A program made the position numbers and the translations under genes. Shown one piece after another: positions 47,300 through 57,384 of a DNA stretch of 64,000 nucleotides. The notes beneath the pieces are model-generated. The model was given only the letters and a program-made list of their open reading frames with translations, did no database searches and had not been told where the DNA came from. Numbering within the stretch: the stretch's first letter is position 1; the number at the start of each line of letters is the position of its first letter. Source of the stretch: Candidatus Latescibacterota bacterium (GTDB taxonomy: Bacteria > JAAXHH01); contig JAAXHH010000032.1 in assembly GCA_012270975.1 (NCBI GenBank), forward strand, positions 20,729-84,728, in the 5' to 3' direction.

Positions 47300-48178
47300 T
47301 TGATAAAATACCGGATGCCGACCAGGCTCATGGTTTTGCGTTTCGGGGGCAGGGCGTTTCGTGTACCCGGATCGTTGATTACTGTCGTGCTCGGCGCGCT
47401 GGTCCTGGTAACCGGCGTGGTGTACGCCGGTGCGAGGTCATGGCTGGCAGAATACAGGCATAGCAGTATCCACCAAGAGATCAGGAGCCTGGAACAGTCC
47501 AGCCGGTCGAACACGGCCAGGCTGGAATCGCTCATCGCGTCGGAAGAAACCGCGCGTCTCATCGCGGGGCTTCCAAGCATTCATCCGGATGTCCGCCAGG
47601 TGGGGGTGGGTGGACGAGCCGGGTTGCCGGATCCGGGCTTCAGCCCCGATTCTCCCTTTTACCGGGCTTCCAGGCTGCACACCGAGATGGAAACCTCCAA
47701 GCGCAAGTCGAGCCTCTCGCTCAAGAGCATGGAGGATATCGAGCGACAGATCCGGGAGATTGACGACCGCTGGCAATTCGTACCTTCGATCACGCCGGTG
47801 ACCGGCGTGATCACCAGCCGGTACGGACCGCGGAATGATCCCTTCACCGGTCTCCTGGCCATGCACCACGGGATCGATATTGCCGCCGCCCCCGGCACGC
47901 CGGTCAAGTCACCGGCCAGCGGCGTCGTGGTAAAGACCGGTGTTGACGCCCGGTACGGCCTGTTCATAGACGTGGACCACCAGAACGGATACAAGACCCG
48001 CTTCGGTCATCTTTCCGCCATCCTGGTGACGAAGGGCATGGAACTCAAACGCGGCGATATCATCGGCCAGGTGGGCATGACGGGGCGAACCACCGGACAC
48101 CACCTGCACTACGAGGTTCAGAAGGACCGGAGACGGGTCAATCCCATAAAGTTCATCCAGTCCGAAAACGACTGCTGA
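47300..48178 (+). CDS. M23 family metallopeptidase, membrane-anchored (second copy)
   Basis: A 292-residue paralogue of the preceding gene. A membrane helix (about 23-43) is followed by a helical linker (HSSIHQEIRSLEQSSRSN) and the LytM domain with HHGIDIAAAPGTPV near residue 190 and HLHYEVQKDRRRVNP near 269. The zinc-binding His-Asp and His-x-His sets are intact. TTG at 47300 follows AGGGAAG; ATG at 47315 is an alternative. An intrinsic terminator ends this unit. Confidence 0.88.
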   Translation: MIKYRMPTRLMVLRFGGRAFRVPGSLITVVLGALVLVTGVVYAGARSWLAEYRHSSIHQEIRSLEQSSRSNTARLESLIASEETARLIAGLPSIHPDVRQVGVGGRAGLPDPGFSPDSPFYRASRLHTEMETSKRKSSLSLKSMEDIERQIREIDDRWQFVPSITPVTGVITSRYGPRNDPFTGLLAMHHGIDIAAAPGTPVKSPASGVVVKTGVDARYGLFIDVDHQNGYKTRFGHLSAILVTKGMELKRGDIIGQVGMTGRTTGHHLHYEVQKDRRRVNPIKFIQSENDC

Positions 48179-48205
48179 TCCGTACCGACCACGAAGAGTG
48201 ACTAG

Positions 48206-48243
48206 AGGCAGGGGCGCCGTTTGTTCCCTGCCTTTTCTTGTTT
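48206..48243 (+). terminator. Intrinsic terminator after the M23 pair
   Basis: AGGCAGGG and CCCTGCCT pair in a perfect 8-bp stem (48206-48213 with 48226-48233) and are followed by TTTTCTTGTTT. Confidence 0.85.
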
Positions 48244-48300
48244 GTGCTATTCCGCGCCGCGAAATCCTGATCCCCAGGCAAAGAGGGGAGGACCGGTTCG

Positions 48301-49026
48301 ATGTTCCGCCAGGACTACATCATGAGAACCATCCGCGTTTTCATCGATGCGCTGATCCTGCTGATCCGGTCGCGCCGCGATCAGGACTATCCCCGCGCCC
48401 GCTCGATTATCGCCCAGACCTGGGAAGATCTCTTCGGCCTCTCCACGGCATCGGTCATGGCGCTGTCGGAACGGACCCTGCTGTCCATGTTGCTGAAACG
48501 GAGCGGAGGGGCAGTCGACACGGCCCTCATGGCCGCGCGCCTGTTCAAAGAAGACGGTGTACTGGCCATGGCGGTCGGACAGGAAGAGGACGGCCGCCGC
48601 CTGTACCTGAAGGCGCTGAACTGTTACCTTGAGATCGCCGTGGAGCCGTCCGTCGGCGCAGACGACTTCCGCTGGATCAGCGAAGAGATCGACCGGTCCG
48701 GTCTCGTGACGGATCCCCGCGAAGCGATCGGAGAACTGCTGGCGCTCCTGGCCGACACGGCGCTCCCGATGCGGACCACGTTGCTGCTGTTCAGGTATTA
48801 CGAACGGTACGGCCAGTTCGGCAAGGCCGAAGACACCCTGTTTCACGTAATGGACGACCACCCGGCCGAGCCCGAAATCGCCGAGCTCGGCCTGGGATTC
48901 TACGAGCGGCTCGAATCCATGGCGGACGACCGCCTGGAGAGGGGCGGACTGCCCCGCGATGAAGTCCGGGAAGGACGGGAACAACTGCGGTGTCGGATAC
49001 GCCGGCACGGGCATGTTTTTGATTGA
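48301..49026 (+). CDS. DUF6483-like helical-repeat protein
   Basis: A 241-residue soluble protein of unknown function. The N-terminus MFRQDYIMRTIRVFIDALILLI resembles the DUF6483 family opening, and the body looks like paired helices of TPR type (FRYYERYGQFGKAEDTLFHVMDD). No catalytic motif or signal peptide is visible. It lies between the cell-wall peptidases and miaB with its own gap on both sides. The family name is from recognition of the N-terminus and is only moderately sure. Confidence 0.55.
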   Translation: MFRQDYIMRTIRVFIDALILLIRSRRDQDYPRARSIIAQTWEDLFGLSTASVMALSERTLLSMLLKRSGGAVDTALMAARLFKEDGVLAMAVGQEEDGRRLYLKALNCYLEIAVEPSVGADDFRWISEEIDRSGLVTDPREAIGELLALLADTALPMRTTLLLFRYYERYGQFGKAEDTLFHVMDDHPAEPEIAELGLGFYERLESMADDRLERGGLPRDEVREGREQLRCRIRRHGHVFD

Positions 49027-49091
49027 CGGTAGTTCGCCGGGCTTTTAGATTAGCGGAATCTTAAAAACGCGTCTGAAGACGGGGATTCACA

Positions 49092-50465
49092 GTGACCGAA
49101 AGCACGGACAGTACGGTTCTCGAGCCGCCCGAGGTGTCTGCCAGAGCACAGCCGCGATCCCTGTACGTGGAGACGTACGGCTGCCAGATGAACAAGGCGG
49201 ATTCCGAGCTGATCGTGGGGCTGCTCGCCCGCGAAGGATACCGGGTCACCGACCGGGTCGACCGGGCCGACGTGATCCTGGTGAATACCTGCGCGATTCG
49301 TGAGAACGCGGAGCAGCGGGTAATCGGACGCATGTCCGAACTGAGCCGGTTCAAGACGGCCAATCCCGGTCTGATCCTGGGTCTGTGCGGATGCATGTCC
49401 CAGCACCTCGGCGACCGGATCATCGACAAGGCGCCATACATCGACCTGGTCGCGGGTCCCGACAGCTACCGGCGGCTGCCGGCCATGCTCCGTACCCTGT
49501 CCACGGAAGACGAACCGGCGCTGGACCTGACCTGGGACCGGGCGGAACACTACCTCGACATCGACCCCGTCAGGGAAGCCGGCGTGAACGGCTGGATCAC
49601 CATCATGCGCGGCTGCGACAAGATGTGCACCTTCTGCATCGTGCCCTTCGTGCGCGGCCGTGAACGGAGCACGCCCCACGGCGAAGTGATCCGCCAGATC
49701 GAGCACCTCGCGGCGGAAGGGTACCGGGAAGTGACCCTGCTCGGTCAGACGGTGAACAAGTACCGGGACGGCGGGGTCGATTTCGCGGACCTGCTTTCCC
49801 GGGCGGCGGAAATCGACGGCATCGAACGCATCCGGTTTACCTCGCCCCATCCGGCGCATTTCCCCGACCGGCTGATCGAGGTCATGGCGGCTTCTCCGAA
49901 GATATGTCCGCATACGCACCTGCCGCTGCAGTCCGGCGCATCGACGACCCTGTCCCGCATGCGCCGGGATTATACCCCGGAAAGTTTTCTGGACGTGGTC
50001 CGCAGGCTCCGGGAGAACATTCCCCGCATCGCCCTGACGACGGATATCATCGTGGGGTTCTGCGGCGAAACGGAAGAAGAATTCGAGGCGACCTGCGAGA
50101 TGATGCGTGCCGTGCGATTCGACAGCGCCTTCATGTTCAAGTATTCTCCGAGGCCCGGGACCGCTTCCCACAGAAGGCTGGCCGACGACGTGCCGGAAGA
50201 AGTCAAGGCCCGGCGATTGACGGATATCATCGATATGCAGAAGTCGATCTCGGATGCGCGGAACCAGGCGTACCGGGGACGGACCGTGCAGGTGCTCGTC
50301 GAGGGCCGGTCGAGGCGGGACGCCGACAAGCTGTTTGGCAAAACGGACACCTTCAAGACCGTCGTGTTCCCCGCGCAGGGGGAGATCGTGTCCAACGCGG
50401 TCGTTCCCGTGCGCGTAAACGGATCCACGCCCTTCACGCTGTTCGGAGACGTCGTGGCGGCGTAG
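49092..50465 (+). CDS. miaB: tRNA-2-methylthio-N6-isopentenyladenosine-37 synthase
   Basis: A radical-SAM methylthiotransferase of 457 residues that modifies tRNA A37. The N-terminal cluster-binding domain has [24 protein letters not shown] and LCGCMSQ; the radical-SAM motif is CDKMCTFC near residue 178, followed by PFVRGRERS, which is MiaB-specific. The TRAM domain closes the protein. Start is GTG. It needs two Fe-S clusters, so YgfZ (encoded at 20-21 kb) is likely to support it. Confidence 0.94.
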   Translation: MTESTDSTVLEPPEVSARAQPRSLYVETYGCQMNKADSELIVGLLAREGYRVTDRVDRADVILVNTCAIRENAEQRVIGRMSELSRFKTANPGLILGLCGCMSQHLGDRIIDKAPYIDLVAGPDSYRRLPAMLRTLSTEDEPALDLTWDRAEHYLDIDPVREAGVNGWITIMRGCDKMCTFCIVPFVRGRERSTPHGEVIRQIEHLAAEGYREVTLLGQTVNKYRDGGVDFADLLSRAAEIDGIERIRFTSPHPAHFPDRLIEVMAASPKICPHTHLPLQSGASTTLSRMRRDYTPESFLDVVRRLRENIPRIALTTDIIVGFCGETEEEFEATCEMMRAVRFDSAFMFKYSPRPGTASHRRLADDVPEEVKARRLTDIIDMQKSISDARNQAYRGRTVQVLVEGRSRRDADKLFGKTDTFKTVVFPAQGEIVSNAVVPVRVNGSTPFTLFGDVVAA

Positions 50466-50500
50466 GGCCGGAACCAGACAATCGCAGGAAGGCCTTGAAT

Positions 50501-51295
<795 letters not shown>

Positions 51296-51343
51296 AGGCG
51301 CGGGCGGGTGGCCGGTGCGGCCGGCAAGCATCCTGGAGGCTGA

Positions 51344-52471
51344 ATGGCGCGAACGGGAAGAGCGGCGATCCTGAGCGGGGAAAAGGGCACGTTCACCGTC
51401 GGCGAGGCGGTGGTTCCCGACCCCGGTCCGGGCGAGGTGCTCGTGCGGCAATCCATGTGCGGCGTCTGCGGAACGGACGTGCACATCTACCACGGCCACG
51501 CGCGGCGCAAGGCCTTTCCGCTGGTACTGGGCCATGAAATCGTCGGCGTGATCGAGAAGCTGGGGTCTGGCGTCGACTCGGACGCCATGGACAGGCCGGT
51601 GAAAGAAGGCGATCTCATCGCCATCATCCCGGGGCAGCAGTGCGGGACCTGCTACTTCTGCGCGGTGGTCCGGGAGCCCGGGCTCTGTCCCAACGTGCTG
51701 GCCTACGGATTCCGGCCCTATGCCGACATCAAGCCCCACTTCCAGGGTGGGTACGCGGAATACGTCCTGCTGAACATACCCCGCAGCAAGTTTCTCAAGG
51801 TTCAGAGTTCCCCCGAAGTCGCCGTGCTGCTCGAACCCTTCACCGTCGGCCTGCACTTCGCCGAAAAGGCCCAGATGAAACTCGGGTCCACGGCGGTGAT
51901 CCAGGGCGCCGGCGCCATCGGCCTGTTCAGCCTGGCCGCGGCCATCGAGGCCGGCGCGCACCGCACCATCGTGGTCGGGGCGCCTGCGTCGCGCCTGGAA
52001 CTGGCGAAGGCCTTCGGCGCCGACGTGACCATCAACATCGAGGAAGTGCCGGACGCGCAGGAACGCATCGAAGCGGTCAAGGCGGAGACGCCGGGCGGTT
52101 ACGGCGCCGACGTGGTCTTCGAGTGCACCGGCGTGCCGCCGGCCATCCCGGAAGGCGTGGAAATGCTGCGGCGGGGCGGAACTTACGTGGAAGGCGGTCA
52201 CTTCACCGACGCGGGGGACGTCCGTATGAACCCCTTCAACCACTTCGTGTTCCGCCACATTACCCTCGTCGGCGTCTGGGCCAGCACCATCACGCATTTC
52301 GTGCGCGGCCTGCCCATCCTCGAATCGGGCCGCTATCCCTTCGAGGAAATGGTCTCCCACACCCTGCCGCTGAGCCGGGTCGGCGAGGCCATCGACGCGC
52401 TGTCTACCAACTACCGGCTCGACGGCGAAGAGGTCCGCAAGATCGCCATATCGGGTGAAGTGGCCGGATAA
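51344..52471 (+). CDS. Zinc-dependent medium-chain alcohol dehydrogenase
   Basis: An MDR-family dehydrogenase of 375 residues. The catalytic zinc site is CGVCGTDVHIYHGH and GHEIVGVIEK; the structural zinc cysteines are in CGTCYFCAVVREPGLC. The NAD-binding GAGAIGLF motif lies near residue 187. It resembles sorbitol or threonine dehydrogenase-like enzymes with unknown substrate. An isomerase gene follows after a 17-bp repeat, and the two probably form a catabolic pair. Confidence 0.9.
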   Translation: MARTGRAAILSGEKGTFTVGEAVVPDPGPGEVLVRQSMCGVCGTDVHIYHGHARRKAFPLVLGHEIVGVIEKLGSGVDSDAMDRPVKEGDLIAIIPGQQCGTCYFCAVVREPGLCPNVLAYGFRPYADIKPHFQGGYAEYVLLNIPRSKFLKVQSSPEVAVLLEPFTVGLHFAEKAQMKLGSTAVIQGAGAIGLFSLAAAIEAGAHRTIVVGAPASRLELAKAFGADVTINIEEVPDAQERIEAVKAETPGGYGADVVFECTGVPPAIPEGVEMLRRGGTYVEGGHFTDAGDVRMNPFNHFVFRHITLVGVWASTITHFVRGLPILESGRYPFEEMVSHTLPLSRVGEAIDALSTNYRLDGEEVRKIAISGEVAG

Positions 52472-52518
52472 AGGCGTAACACAGATATAGGCGTAACGTA
52501 AATAACGGTGCAGCGTAA
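52468..52518 (+). repeat. 17-bp imperfect tandem repeat across the dehydrogenase stop codon
   Basis: Units start at 52468, 52485 and 52502; the first two share ATA(A/T)AGGCGTAAC at 12 of 13 positions, the third is weaker. The first holds the stop codon. Confidence 0.7.
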
Positions 52519-52529
52519 AGGAGCCCGCG

Positions 52530-53288
52530 TTGAAATTCAAACTGGGATTCAGCGGACTGCGGTGGCAGACCCCGGACCTGGATGAAATCCTCGGGCAGCT
52601 CAGGGAAACCGGCTGGGACGGTTGGGAGATCCGGCAGTCGCTGGACTGGCTGGGGTCGGCGAAGCGGGTGAAGACCATTTCGGATCGTGCGGGCGTCCAG
52701 GTCGCCGTGGTCACCGGAACCGGCATTACGATCGACGGCAGCCACGAGATGAAGGAGCGGAACAAGCGCCGCATAGACTTCGCCGCCGACGTGGAGGCCG
52801 ACACCTTCATGTTCATGGGCGCCAACCGTCCCTACGGACGCTCGTCGACAACGGACGACATCCGGGCCCTGGCGGATCTGTCGGATGAATTCGCCGACTA
52901 CGCATCGCAGTACGACCTGGACGTGTGCTACCACATCCACACCAGCACCACGGTAGATTCCCGCGAGGAATGGGAACTCCTCATGCGCCTGATGAAACGG
53001 GCGCAGCTCTGCATCGACGTGTCCCATTCGGCCTTCTGGCACTACGATCCCGCCCAGTCCATCCGGGACTTCAGGGACCGGCTGGTGTACGTGCACCTGC
53101 AGGATTACAAGGATTACCGCTTCGTCGAGCTCGGGGATGGCGGGTTGCTCGACTTCGGCGCCGCCATGAAGGCGTTGGAGGAGATCGGTTACGACCGGTG
53201 GGTGACCGTGTGTCCCAGCCAGTCGGACCTGCCCGATACGGAGAAGATGAAGCTGGAACGCGCCTATCTACGCAAACTGGGGTATTGA
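52530..53288 (+). CDS. Sugar phosphate isomerase/epimerase, TIM barrel
   Basis: A 252-residue xylose-isomerase-like TIM barrel. Conserved metal-site blocks are CYHIHTSTTVDSREEW, CIDVSHSAFWHYDP, YVHLQDYKDYRF and LLDFGAAMKALEEIGY. Start is TTG with AAAGGAG six bases upstream. It is likely coupled with the upstream dehydrogenase. It is shorter than the isomerase at 24 kb and only distantly similar, so it likely has a different sugar substrate. Confidence 0.86.
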   Translation: MKFKLGFSGLRWQTPDLDEILGQLRETGWDGWEIRQSLDWLGSAKRVKTISDRAGVQVAVVTGTGITIDGSHEMKERNKRRIDFAADVEADTFMFMGANRPYGRSSTTDDIRALADLSDEFADYASQYDLDVCYHIHTSTTVDSREEWELLMRLMKRAQLCIDVSHSAFWHYDPAQSIRDFRDRLVYVHLQDYKDYRFVELGDGGLLDFGAAMKALEEIGYDRWVTVCPSQSDLPDTEKMKLERAYLRKLGY

Positions 53289-53372
53289 CCGGCTCGACGG
53301 CCGGCGGTCAGCGCACTGTGCGCGGCCGAAACCTGCACGGTGCCAGCCTCCCGCGGTCGTAAATCGCCCGAA

Positions 53373-54719
53373 TTACTTCCCTCTGATACGTTCCAGCACA
53401 GCCAGCGCGATATCCCCGACCCGTTCCGGGGTTTCGGCGATGACCCGGATCATGGGTTCCTTCCCCTCGTCACCCAGGTCGTAGACGATGTCCGGCACGA
53501 AGCCCTGCTCCTCGATAACCCGGGCCGTTCCCCACTCCAGCGACGAACCCTCCCGCCTTTTTGACTCGAGCGGCTCCTCGTGCCGGTCGAAGGAGGCGAC
53601 CGAGAGTCCCAGCCCCCTGCAGGCGTCCAGGATCGATTCATCGTACCGGATGTTCATCACGGACCGTTTGGACGGGTCCTTCCGCATGGCGGTGAGGATG
53701 ATCCGGGCCACGTGGGAGGACGCGCCGAACTCGGGCGGTGCCACGGAGCGGATGTCGCGGCGCACGCGGATGAGCCGGCCGGGAAAGGCCGCCACGTCGT
53801 CGGCCGTTTGCGCGCCTTCCAGCCCCATGCCCAGGTTGCACTGCACTTCGGGGACGAGGTCCCCCGCGTGGGCGTTTTCCAGACGCCGCGTCGCGACCGA
53901 CAACTGGTCCAGGACCGAGAGGCGGTCGGCGTCGCGGTAGAGTTCGTGGAAGTGATGGACCGGCCCGTGCCCCCCGCCCAGGGGTTCCGCGTGGCGCAGG
54001 GCGCCGGTGAGGTAGGCCTTCGCGGACTCCACGGCTTCGGCCACGCTCGCTCCCTTTGCCAGTCCGGCGGCGATGGCGGACGCGAAGGTGCACCCCGTCC
54101 CGTGGGTGCTCCGGGTGTCGACGCGTTCGGCCTCAAAGGTCCGGAACTCCGCGCCGTCGAACAACACGTCGACCGCCGGCCCCTCGAGGTGGCCGCCCTT
54201 GACGACCACGTGGCGCGGCCCCATCTCGTGGAGCTTCCGGGCGATCGTCTTCATTCCGTCCACGTCCGACGCCTCGCTGCCCGTCAGCGCCTTCGCCTCG
54301 TCCAGGTTCGGCGTGACGACGGCGGCGAAGGGGACGAGCCGCTTGATCAGCGTGGAGACCGCCTCCGGTTCCAGCAGCGCGTCGCCGCTCTTGGCGAGCA
54401 TCACCGGGTCCACGACGAGGGGAATGTCGGGATACGCCCGCAGCGCGTCGGCCACGGCGGCGATGATCTCCGCGTTGGCCAGCATGCCCGTCTTGACGGC
54501 CCGGGCGCCGATATCCGAAAGGACGGAATCGATCTGCGCCGCCACCGCCTCGGGCGGCAGGTTGAAGACGGCCTGCACGCCGAGGGTGTTCTGGGCGGTC
54601 ACGGACGTTACGGCCGACATGCCGTACACGCCGTGGGCCGAGAACGTCTTGAGGTCCGCCTGGATGCCGGCGCCGCCTCCGGAGTCGGAACCCGCGATGG
54701 TGAGTGCTACCGGGATCAT
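53373..54719 (-). CDS. thiD: Hydroxymethylpyrimidine kinase fused to ThiN-type thiamine-phosphate synthase
   Basis: A 448-residue fusion. Residues 1-260 are ThiD, with [34 protein letters not shown] and [18 protein letters not shown]; it phosphorylates HMP to HMP-PP. The C-terminal part (about 270-448) matches ThiN, with [16 protein letters not shown] and [15 protein letters not shown], which joins HMP-PP and thiazole phosphate. ThiDN fusions are best known in archaea, where ThiN replaces ThiE. Its upstream neighbour in the same direction is the ClpX-like gene, 25 bp away. Confidence 0.88.
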   Translation of the reverse strand: MIPVALTIAGSDSGGGAGIQADLKTFSAHGVYGMSAVTSVTAQNTLGVQAVFNLPPEAVAAQIDSVLSDIGARAVKTGMLANAEIIAAVADALRAYPDIPLVVDPVMLAKSGDALLEPEAVSTLIKRLVPFAAVVTPNLDEAKALTGSEASDVDGMKTIARKLHEMGPRHVVVKGGHLEGPAVDVLFDGAEFRTFEAERVDTRSTHGTGCTFASAIAAGLAKGASVAEAVESAKAYLTGALRHAEPLGGGHGPVHHFHELYRDADRLSVLDQLSVATRRLENAHAGDLVPEVQCNLGMGLEGAQTADDVAAFPGRLIRVRRDIRSVAPPEFGASSHVARIILTAMRKDPSKRSVMNIRYDESILDACRGLGLSVASFDRHEEPLESKRREGSSLEWGTARVIEEQGFVPDIVYDLGDEGKEPMIRVIAETPERVGDIALAVLERIRGK

Positions 54720-54744
54720 GGGCGGTGATTCGGTTGGATAATCG

Positions 54745-56256
54745 TCAGGTCGTCTTGGGTTGGTTTTCGTAGAACTTCTTGATCAGGCGGTCCAGGTACG
54801 CGCCGGGGTTCTCGATCGCCGCTTTGGTGATCTTCAGTTCCCTGGCCTGGATCAGCTTCAGGCCGTGGACGTAGTCCCTGAACAGCTCCATCCCCATGGC
54901 TTCGGGGGTCTGGCCATGCTGCTCCGCCAGTTTTTCCAGGGCCGTGGACGCGCCTTGGTCCAACGTGAGGGTTATGTCGTGTTCTTCGAAGTACACCTGC
55001 AACTCCGTGGCGGGCTCGGGCGGCGCTTCGGCGAGGATCTTTTCTAGCTCTCGCTCCGGATGCTCCACTACCGAGGCCGTCACGTCCAACTGCTTCACCG
55101 TGCTGGACGGAAGTTTCTTCTCGAACCTGATCAGGATCCGCTCCATAGCGCCGATGAGGCCGCGGGCGCCCGTACCCGACTGGTGGGCCCGTTCCGCGAT
55201 CAGATGCAGCGATTCCTCGTCGAAGTCCACGTCGATGCCGTAGGCCTTGAAATCCAGTTTCTTGGCGATGATGACCGGACTGTTCGGGTTCCGCAGGATC
55301 TGGAACAGGTCGTCGACGCTGAGCTTGTGGAGCACGGCGGTTACCGGAAGCCGACCGATGAATTCCGACTCGAAGCCGTACTCGATCAGGTCCTCCGCGG
55401 TCACGTGCGGCAGCCATTCGCCGTCCTCCGGCTTTTCTGCGCCGTCGCCCTGCTCGAATCCCATGGTCTGCACGCTCATGCGCTTCTTGATGATCTCTTC
55501 CAGGTTGGCGAAAGCCCCGCTGACGATGAAGAGGATGTTGCGCGTATTGATGCGTTTTCTTTCCACCTTGCCCGTCTTCTGGAATTGGAGGGCGTTCTCC
55601 ATCTGGGACGTCAGGTCGTGAGGCGCCTGCAGGTCCACGTCCGTCTCCTCCATCAGCTTCAGGAGCGTGCGCTGCACCCCGGTCCGCGACACGTCGGGCC
55701 CTATGGTGTTGCCCGACGAGGCGATCTTGTCGATCTCGTCGATGTAGATGATGCCGTATTCCGCCAGCCTGATGTTGCCGTCGGCCTCGTGGACCAGCGA
55801 GCGGACCAGTTCGTCCACGTCCCCGCCCACGTAGCCCGTCTCGCTGAACCGCGTGGCGTCGCCCTTGACGAAGGGCACGCCGATCTTGCTGGCGATGAGC
55901 TTGATGAGGTAGGTTTTTCCCACTCCGGTCGGACCGATCAGGATGATGTTGTTCTTGATGTTGCCGACCGGTTCCTGCTCTTCCTGGAGTCGGATGCGGT
56001 TGAAATGGGTACAGATCTTGGTGGCCAGGATCTCCTTCGCCTCGTCCTGGCGGATGACATACTCGTTCAGAAAGGCTTCCAGCTCTTCCGGCTTCATGTC
56101 GAACCGGATCTCGGGCAGCGGGACTTCTTCCGCGGGCGGGTCGGCAGGCACGCCTTCCTTTTCCGGCTGGGCGAACTGTACCTGCGCGCCGTACTTGTTC
56201 GAGAAGAACTCCTTGAGGTCTTTCTGTATGTCACCCATGTCGGGGGGCTTGGTCAT
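54745..56256 (-). CDS. ClpX-like AAA+ ATPase without the zinc domain
   Basis: A 503-residue AAA+ protein with ClpX-specific blocks: LIGPTGVGKTYLIKLIASK (Walker A), ETGYVGGDVDELVRSL (pore loop GYVG), GIIYIDEIDKIA (Walker B) and FIGRLPVTAVLHKL. The first 55 residues are short and acidic and have no Cys4 zinc-binding domain. In place of the ClpP-docking IGF loop there is TMGFEQ, so docking is possible but not sure. A 70-residue C-terminal extension is unusual. It may unfold a distinct set of substrates. It has its own promoter. Confidence 0.85.
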   Translation of the reverse strand: MTKPPDMGDIQKDLKEFFSNKYGAQVQFAQPEKEGVPADPPAEEVPLPEIRFDMKPEELEAFLNEYVIRQDEAKEILATKICTHFNRIRLQEEQEPVGNIKNNIILIGPTGVGKTYLIKLIASKIGVPFVKGDATRFSETGYVGGDVDELVRSLVHEADGNIRLAEYGIIYIDEIDKIASSGNTIGPDVSRTGVQRTLLKLMEETDVDLQAPHDLTSQMENALQFQKTGKVERKRINTRNILFIVSGAFANLEEIIKKRMSVQTMGFEQGDGAEKPEDGEWLPHVTAEDLIEYGFESEFIGRLPVTAVLHKLSVDDLFQILRNPNSPVIIAKKLDFKAYGIDVDFDEESLHLIAERAHQSGTGARGLIGAMERILIRFEKKLPSSTVKQLDVTASVVEHPERELEKILAEAPPEPATELQVYFEEHDITLTLDQGASTALEKLAEQHGQTPEAMGMELFRDYVHGLKLIQARELKITKAAIENPGAYLDRLIKKFYENQPKTT

Positions 56257-56312
56257 TGGGGATCGGTCCTTTCGGCTGCCTGGTCCGCTCGACGCAACGG
56301 TAGAACCCCCGT

Positions 56313-56341
56313 AATATAGGTAATGAGGCGCATTCGGGCAA
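56313..56341 (-). promoter_or_regulatory. Sigma-70-type promoter for the ClpX-like gene
   Basis: Minus strand TTGCCC (56341-56336), 17 bp, TATATT (56318-56313), about 57 bp before the start. Confidence 0.6.
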
Positions 56342-56403
56342 ACGCTATTGACGTGAAGCGCCGCCGGAGTGGCCGGTTTTCCCGACGTGAAAGGCTTACA
56401 ACG

Positions 56404-56871
56404 CTACGGTTTCGCGGCGCGGCCGCCGAAGGCGCGCAGGGCCCAGTACCTGACGCGGCTCCACATCCGGCCCATCCCCTCGGACCGGAGCAGTTCGCGG
56501 AAATCGCGGTCGGCGGCTTTCCGGTAATCCTCGCTCAGCCGCCCCATGCGGATCGACTGGTAGGCGCAGTCATGCATCAGGCTCGGGGCCATGGACGAGG
56601 CGGTGTCGACCGCCGGACCCGACGCGCCGTCCCAGGAGTACCCTGGATACACCACGAGCAGGTTCCCGTCGAACCGGAACATGGGCAGCGGGCTCGCCTC
56701 CTCCTGCAGGCGGCTCTGCCTGTACACGGTGACGGGCGGGTACGCATGCGCGAGCCGGAAGACGTACTCCTCCATCACCAGGTACTTGTACTCCCTTCGG
56801 AACATCCTGCGCCGGGCGTCGCTCTTCCCGAGTTCGACCCAGCGTCCCTGCTTCGTGACAGAACAACCCAT
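56404..56871 (-). CDS. DUF1353 family protein
   Basis: A 155-residue protein with the DUF1353 pattern: a central YPGYSWDGASGPAVDT, then PSLMHDCAYQSIRMG and DRDFRELLRSEGM. The conserved Asp, His and Asp suggest a small metal-dependent fold, but function is unknown; many members lie in phages. No phage genes accompany it. A short leader with promoter and intrinsic terminator lies upstream in the same direction, which could regulate it. Confidence 0.75.
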   Translation of the reverse strand: MGCSVTKQGRWVELGKSDARRRMFRREYKYLVMEEYVFRLAHAYPPVTVYRQSRLQEEASPLPMFRFDGNLLVVYPGYSWDGASGPAVDTASSMAPSLMHDCAYQSIRMGRLSEDYRKAADRDFRELLRSEGMGRMWSRVRYWALRAFGGRAAKP

Positions 56872-56922
56872 GATCCGCTCCTCCCGCGTCCGCGCGCACT
56901 GAATGTGTCGGGTAAAGGCACG

Positions 56923-56963
56923 AAAAAACCCCGTGCCGGGTGTCGATCAGAAGTAGCACGGGG
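56923..56963 (-). terminator. Intrinsic terminator, minus strand
   Basis: Minus-strand CCCCGTGC (56963-56956) pairs with GCACGGGG (56936-56929) in an 8-bp stem with 19-nt loop, and six T follow (56928-56923). Confidence 0.75.
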
Positions 56964-57066
56964 ACGCTTGAAGGTCCGCGGGGTGCGGGTCCGCTTTAGG
57001 GACGCGAGAGTATTCTGATTTGGAACTACTTGATTCTTACGCCCATGTGAGTCGCATGAGCCGGAT
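56923..57066 (-). ncRNA. Candidate small RNA or transcription-attenuation leader
   Basis: A good promoter and an intrinsic terminator on the same strand define a transcript of about 144 nt with no ORF of normal size. It contains a possible six-codon peptide (MRLTWA). A 7-nt segment near its 5' side (57013-57019) is complementary to the terminator loop (56946-56952). No known RNA family is recognised. It could be a free small RNA or an attenuator for the DUF1353 gene, which starts 52 bp further on. Confidence 0.5.
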
Positions 57067-57072
57067 TAAGAT

Positions 57073-57101
57073 ACTATACGTATGTTTGGGGCGGGTGTCA
57101 A
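57073..57101 (-). promoter_or_regulatory. Sigma-70-type promoter of the candidate small RNA
   Basis: Minus strand TTGACA (57101-57096), 17-bp spacer and TATAGT (57078-57073). It is one of the best promoter matches in the window. Confidence 0.75.
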
Positions 57102-57156
57102 GAGGGTTATGATTTGTTTACTGTTGTCTGTGCGTTCAAACCTCCAGCGCCTATAA

Positions 57157-57384
57157 TCAAATCGTAACGGTGTAGTGATTCACCACAACGGGGTTTTCCG
57201 TCCGGGCATCATCCCTATCATATTCTTCGAGATACAGCCTGATCGCGTCGGCGACCAATTCATGGACCTCATCTTCAGTCTTCCCGGCAACCCCGATGCC
57301 CGGAAGCTCAGGGACGTATGCGCCGTACGCTCTGGGGCCGTATTTCTCTACAATGATCAGGTACTCAGTCTGCGCCATCTTCAT
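57157..57384 (-). CDS. hicB: HicB-like antitoxin
   Basis: A 75-residue HicB-type protein with the partially degraded RNase H fold: EYLIIVEKYGPRAYGAYVPELPGIGVAGKTEDEVHE is the recognisable block. The protein ends soon after the fold and has no clear C-terminal ribbon-helix-helix or helix-turn-helix DNA-binding domain. It overlaps hicA by 20 bp. Lower GC than the flanks suggests horizontal acquisition. Confidence 0.85.
   Translation of the reverse strand: MKMAQTEYLIIVEKYGPRAYGAYVPELPGIGVAGKTEDEVHELVADAIRLYLEEYDRDDARTENPVVVNHYTVTI

Noticed and set aside
55060..56319. A 419-codon frame opposite the ClpX-like gene
   Set aside because: Antisense shadow without domain; ClpX motifs are on the minus strand.
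56923..57066. 6S, SRP or tRNA gene
   Set aside because: Neither the conserved SRP loop, a tRNA cloverleaf, nor the large 6S bubble could be recognised.
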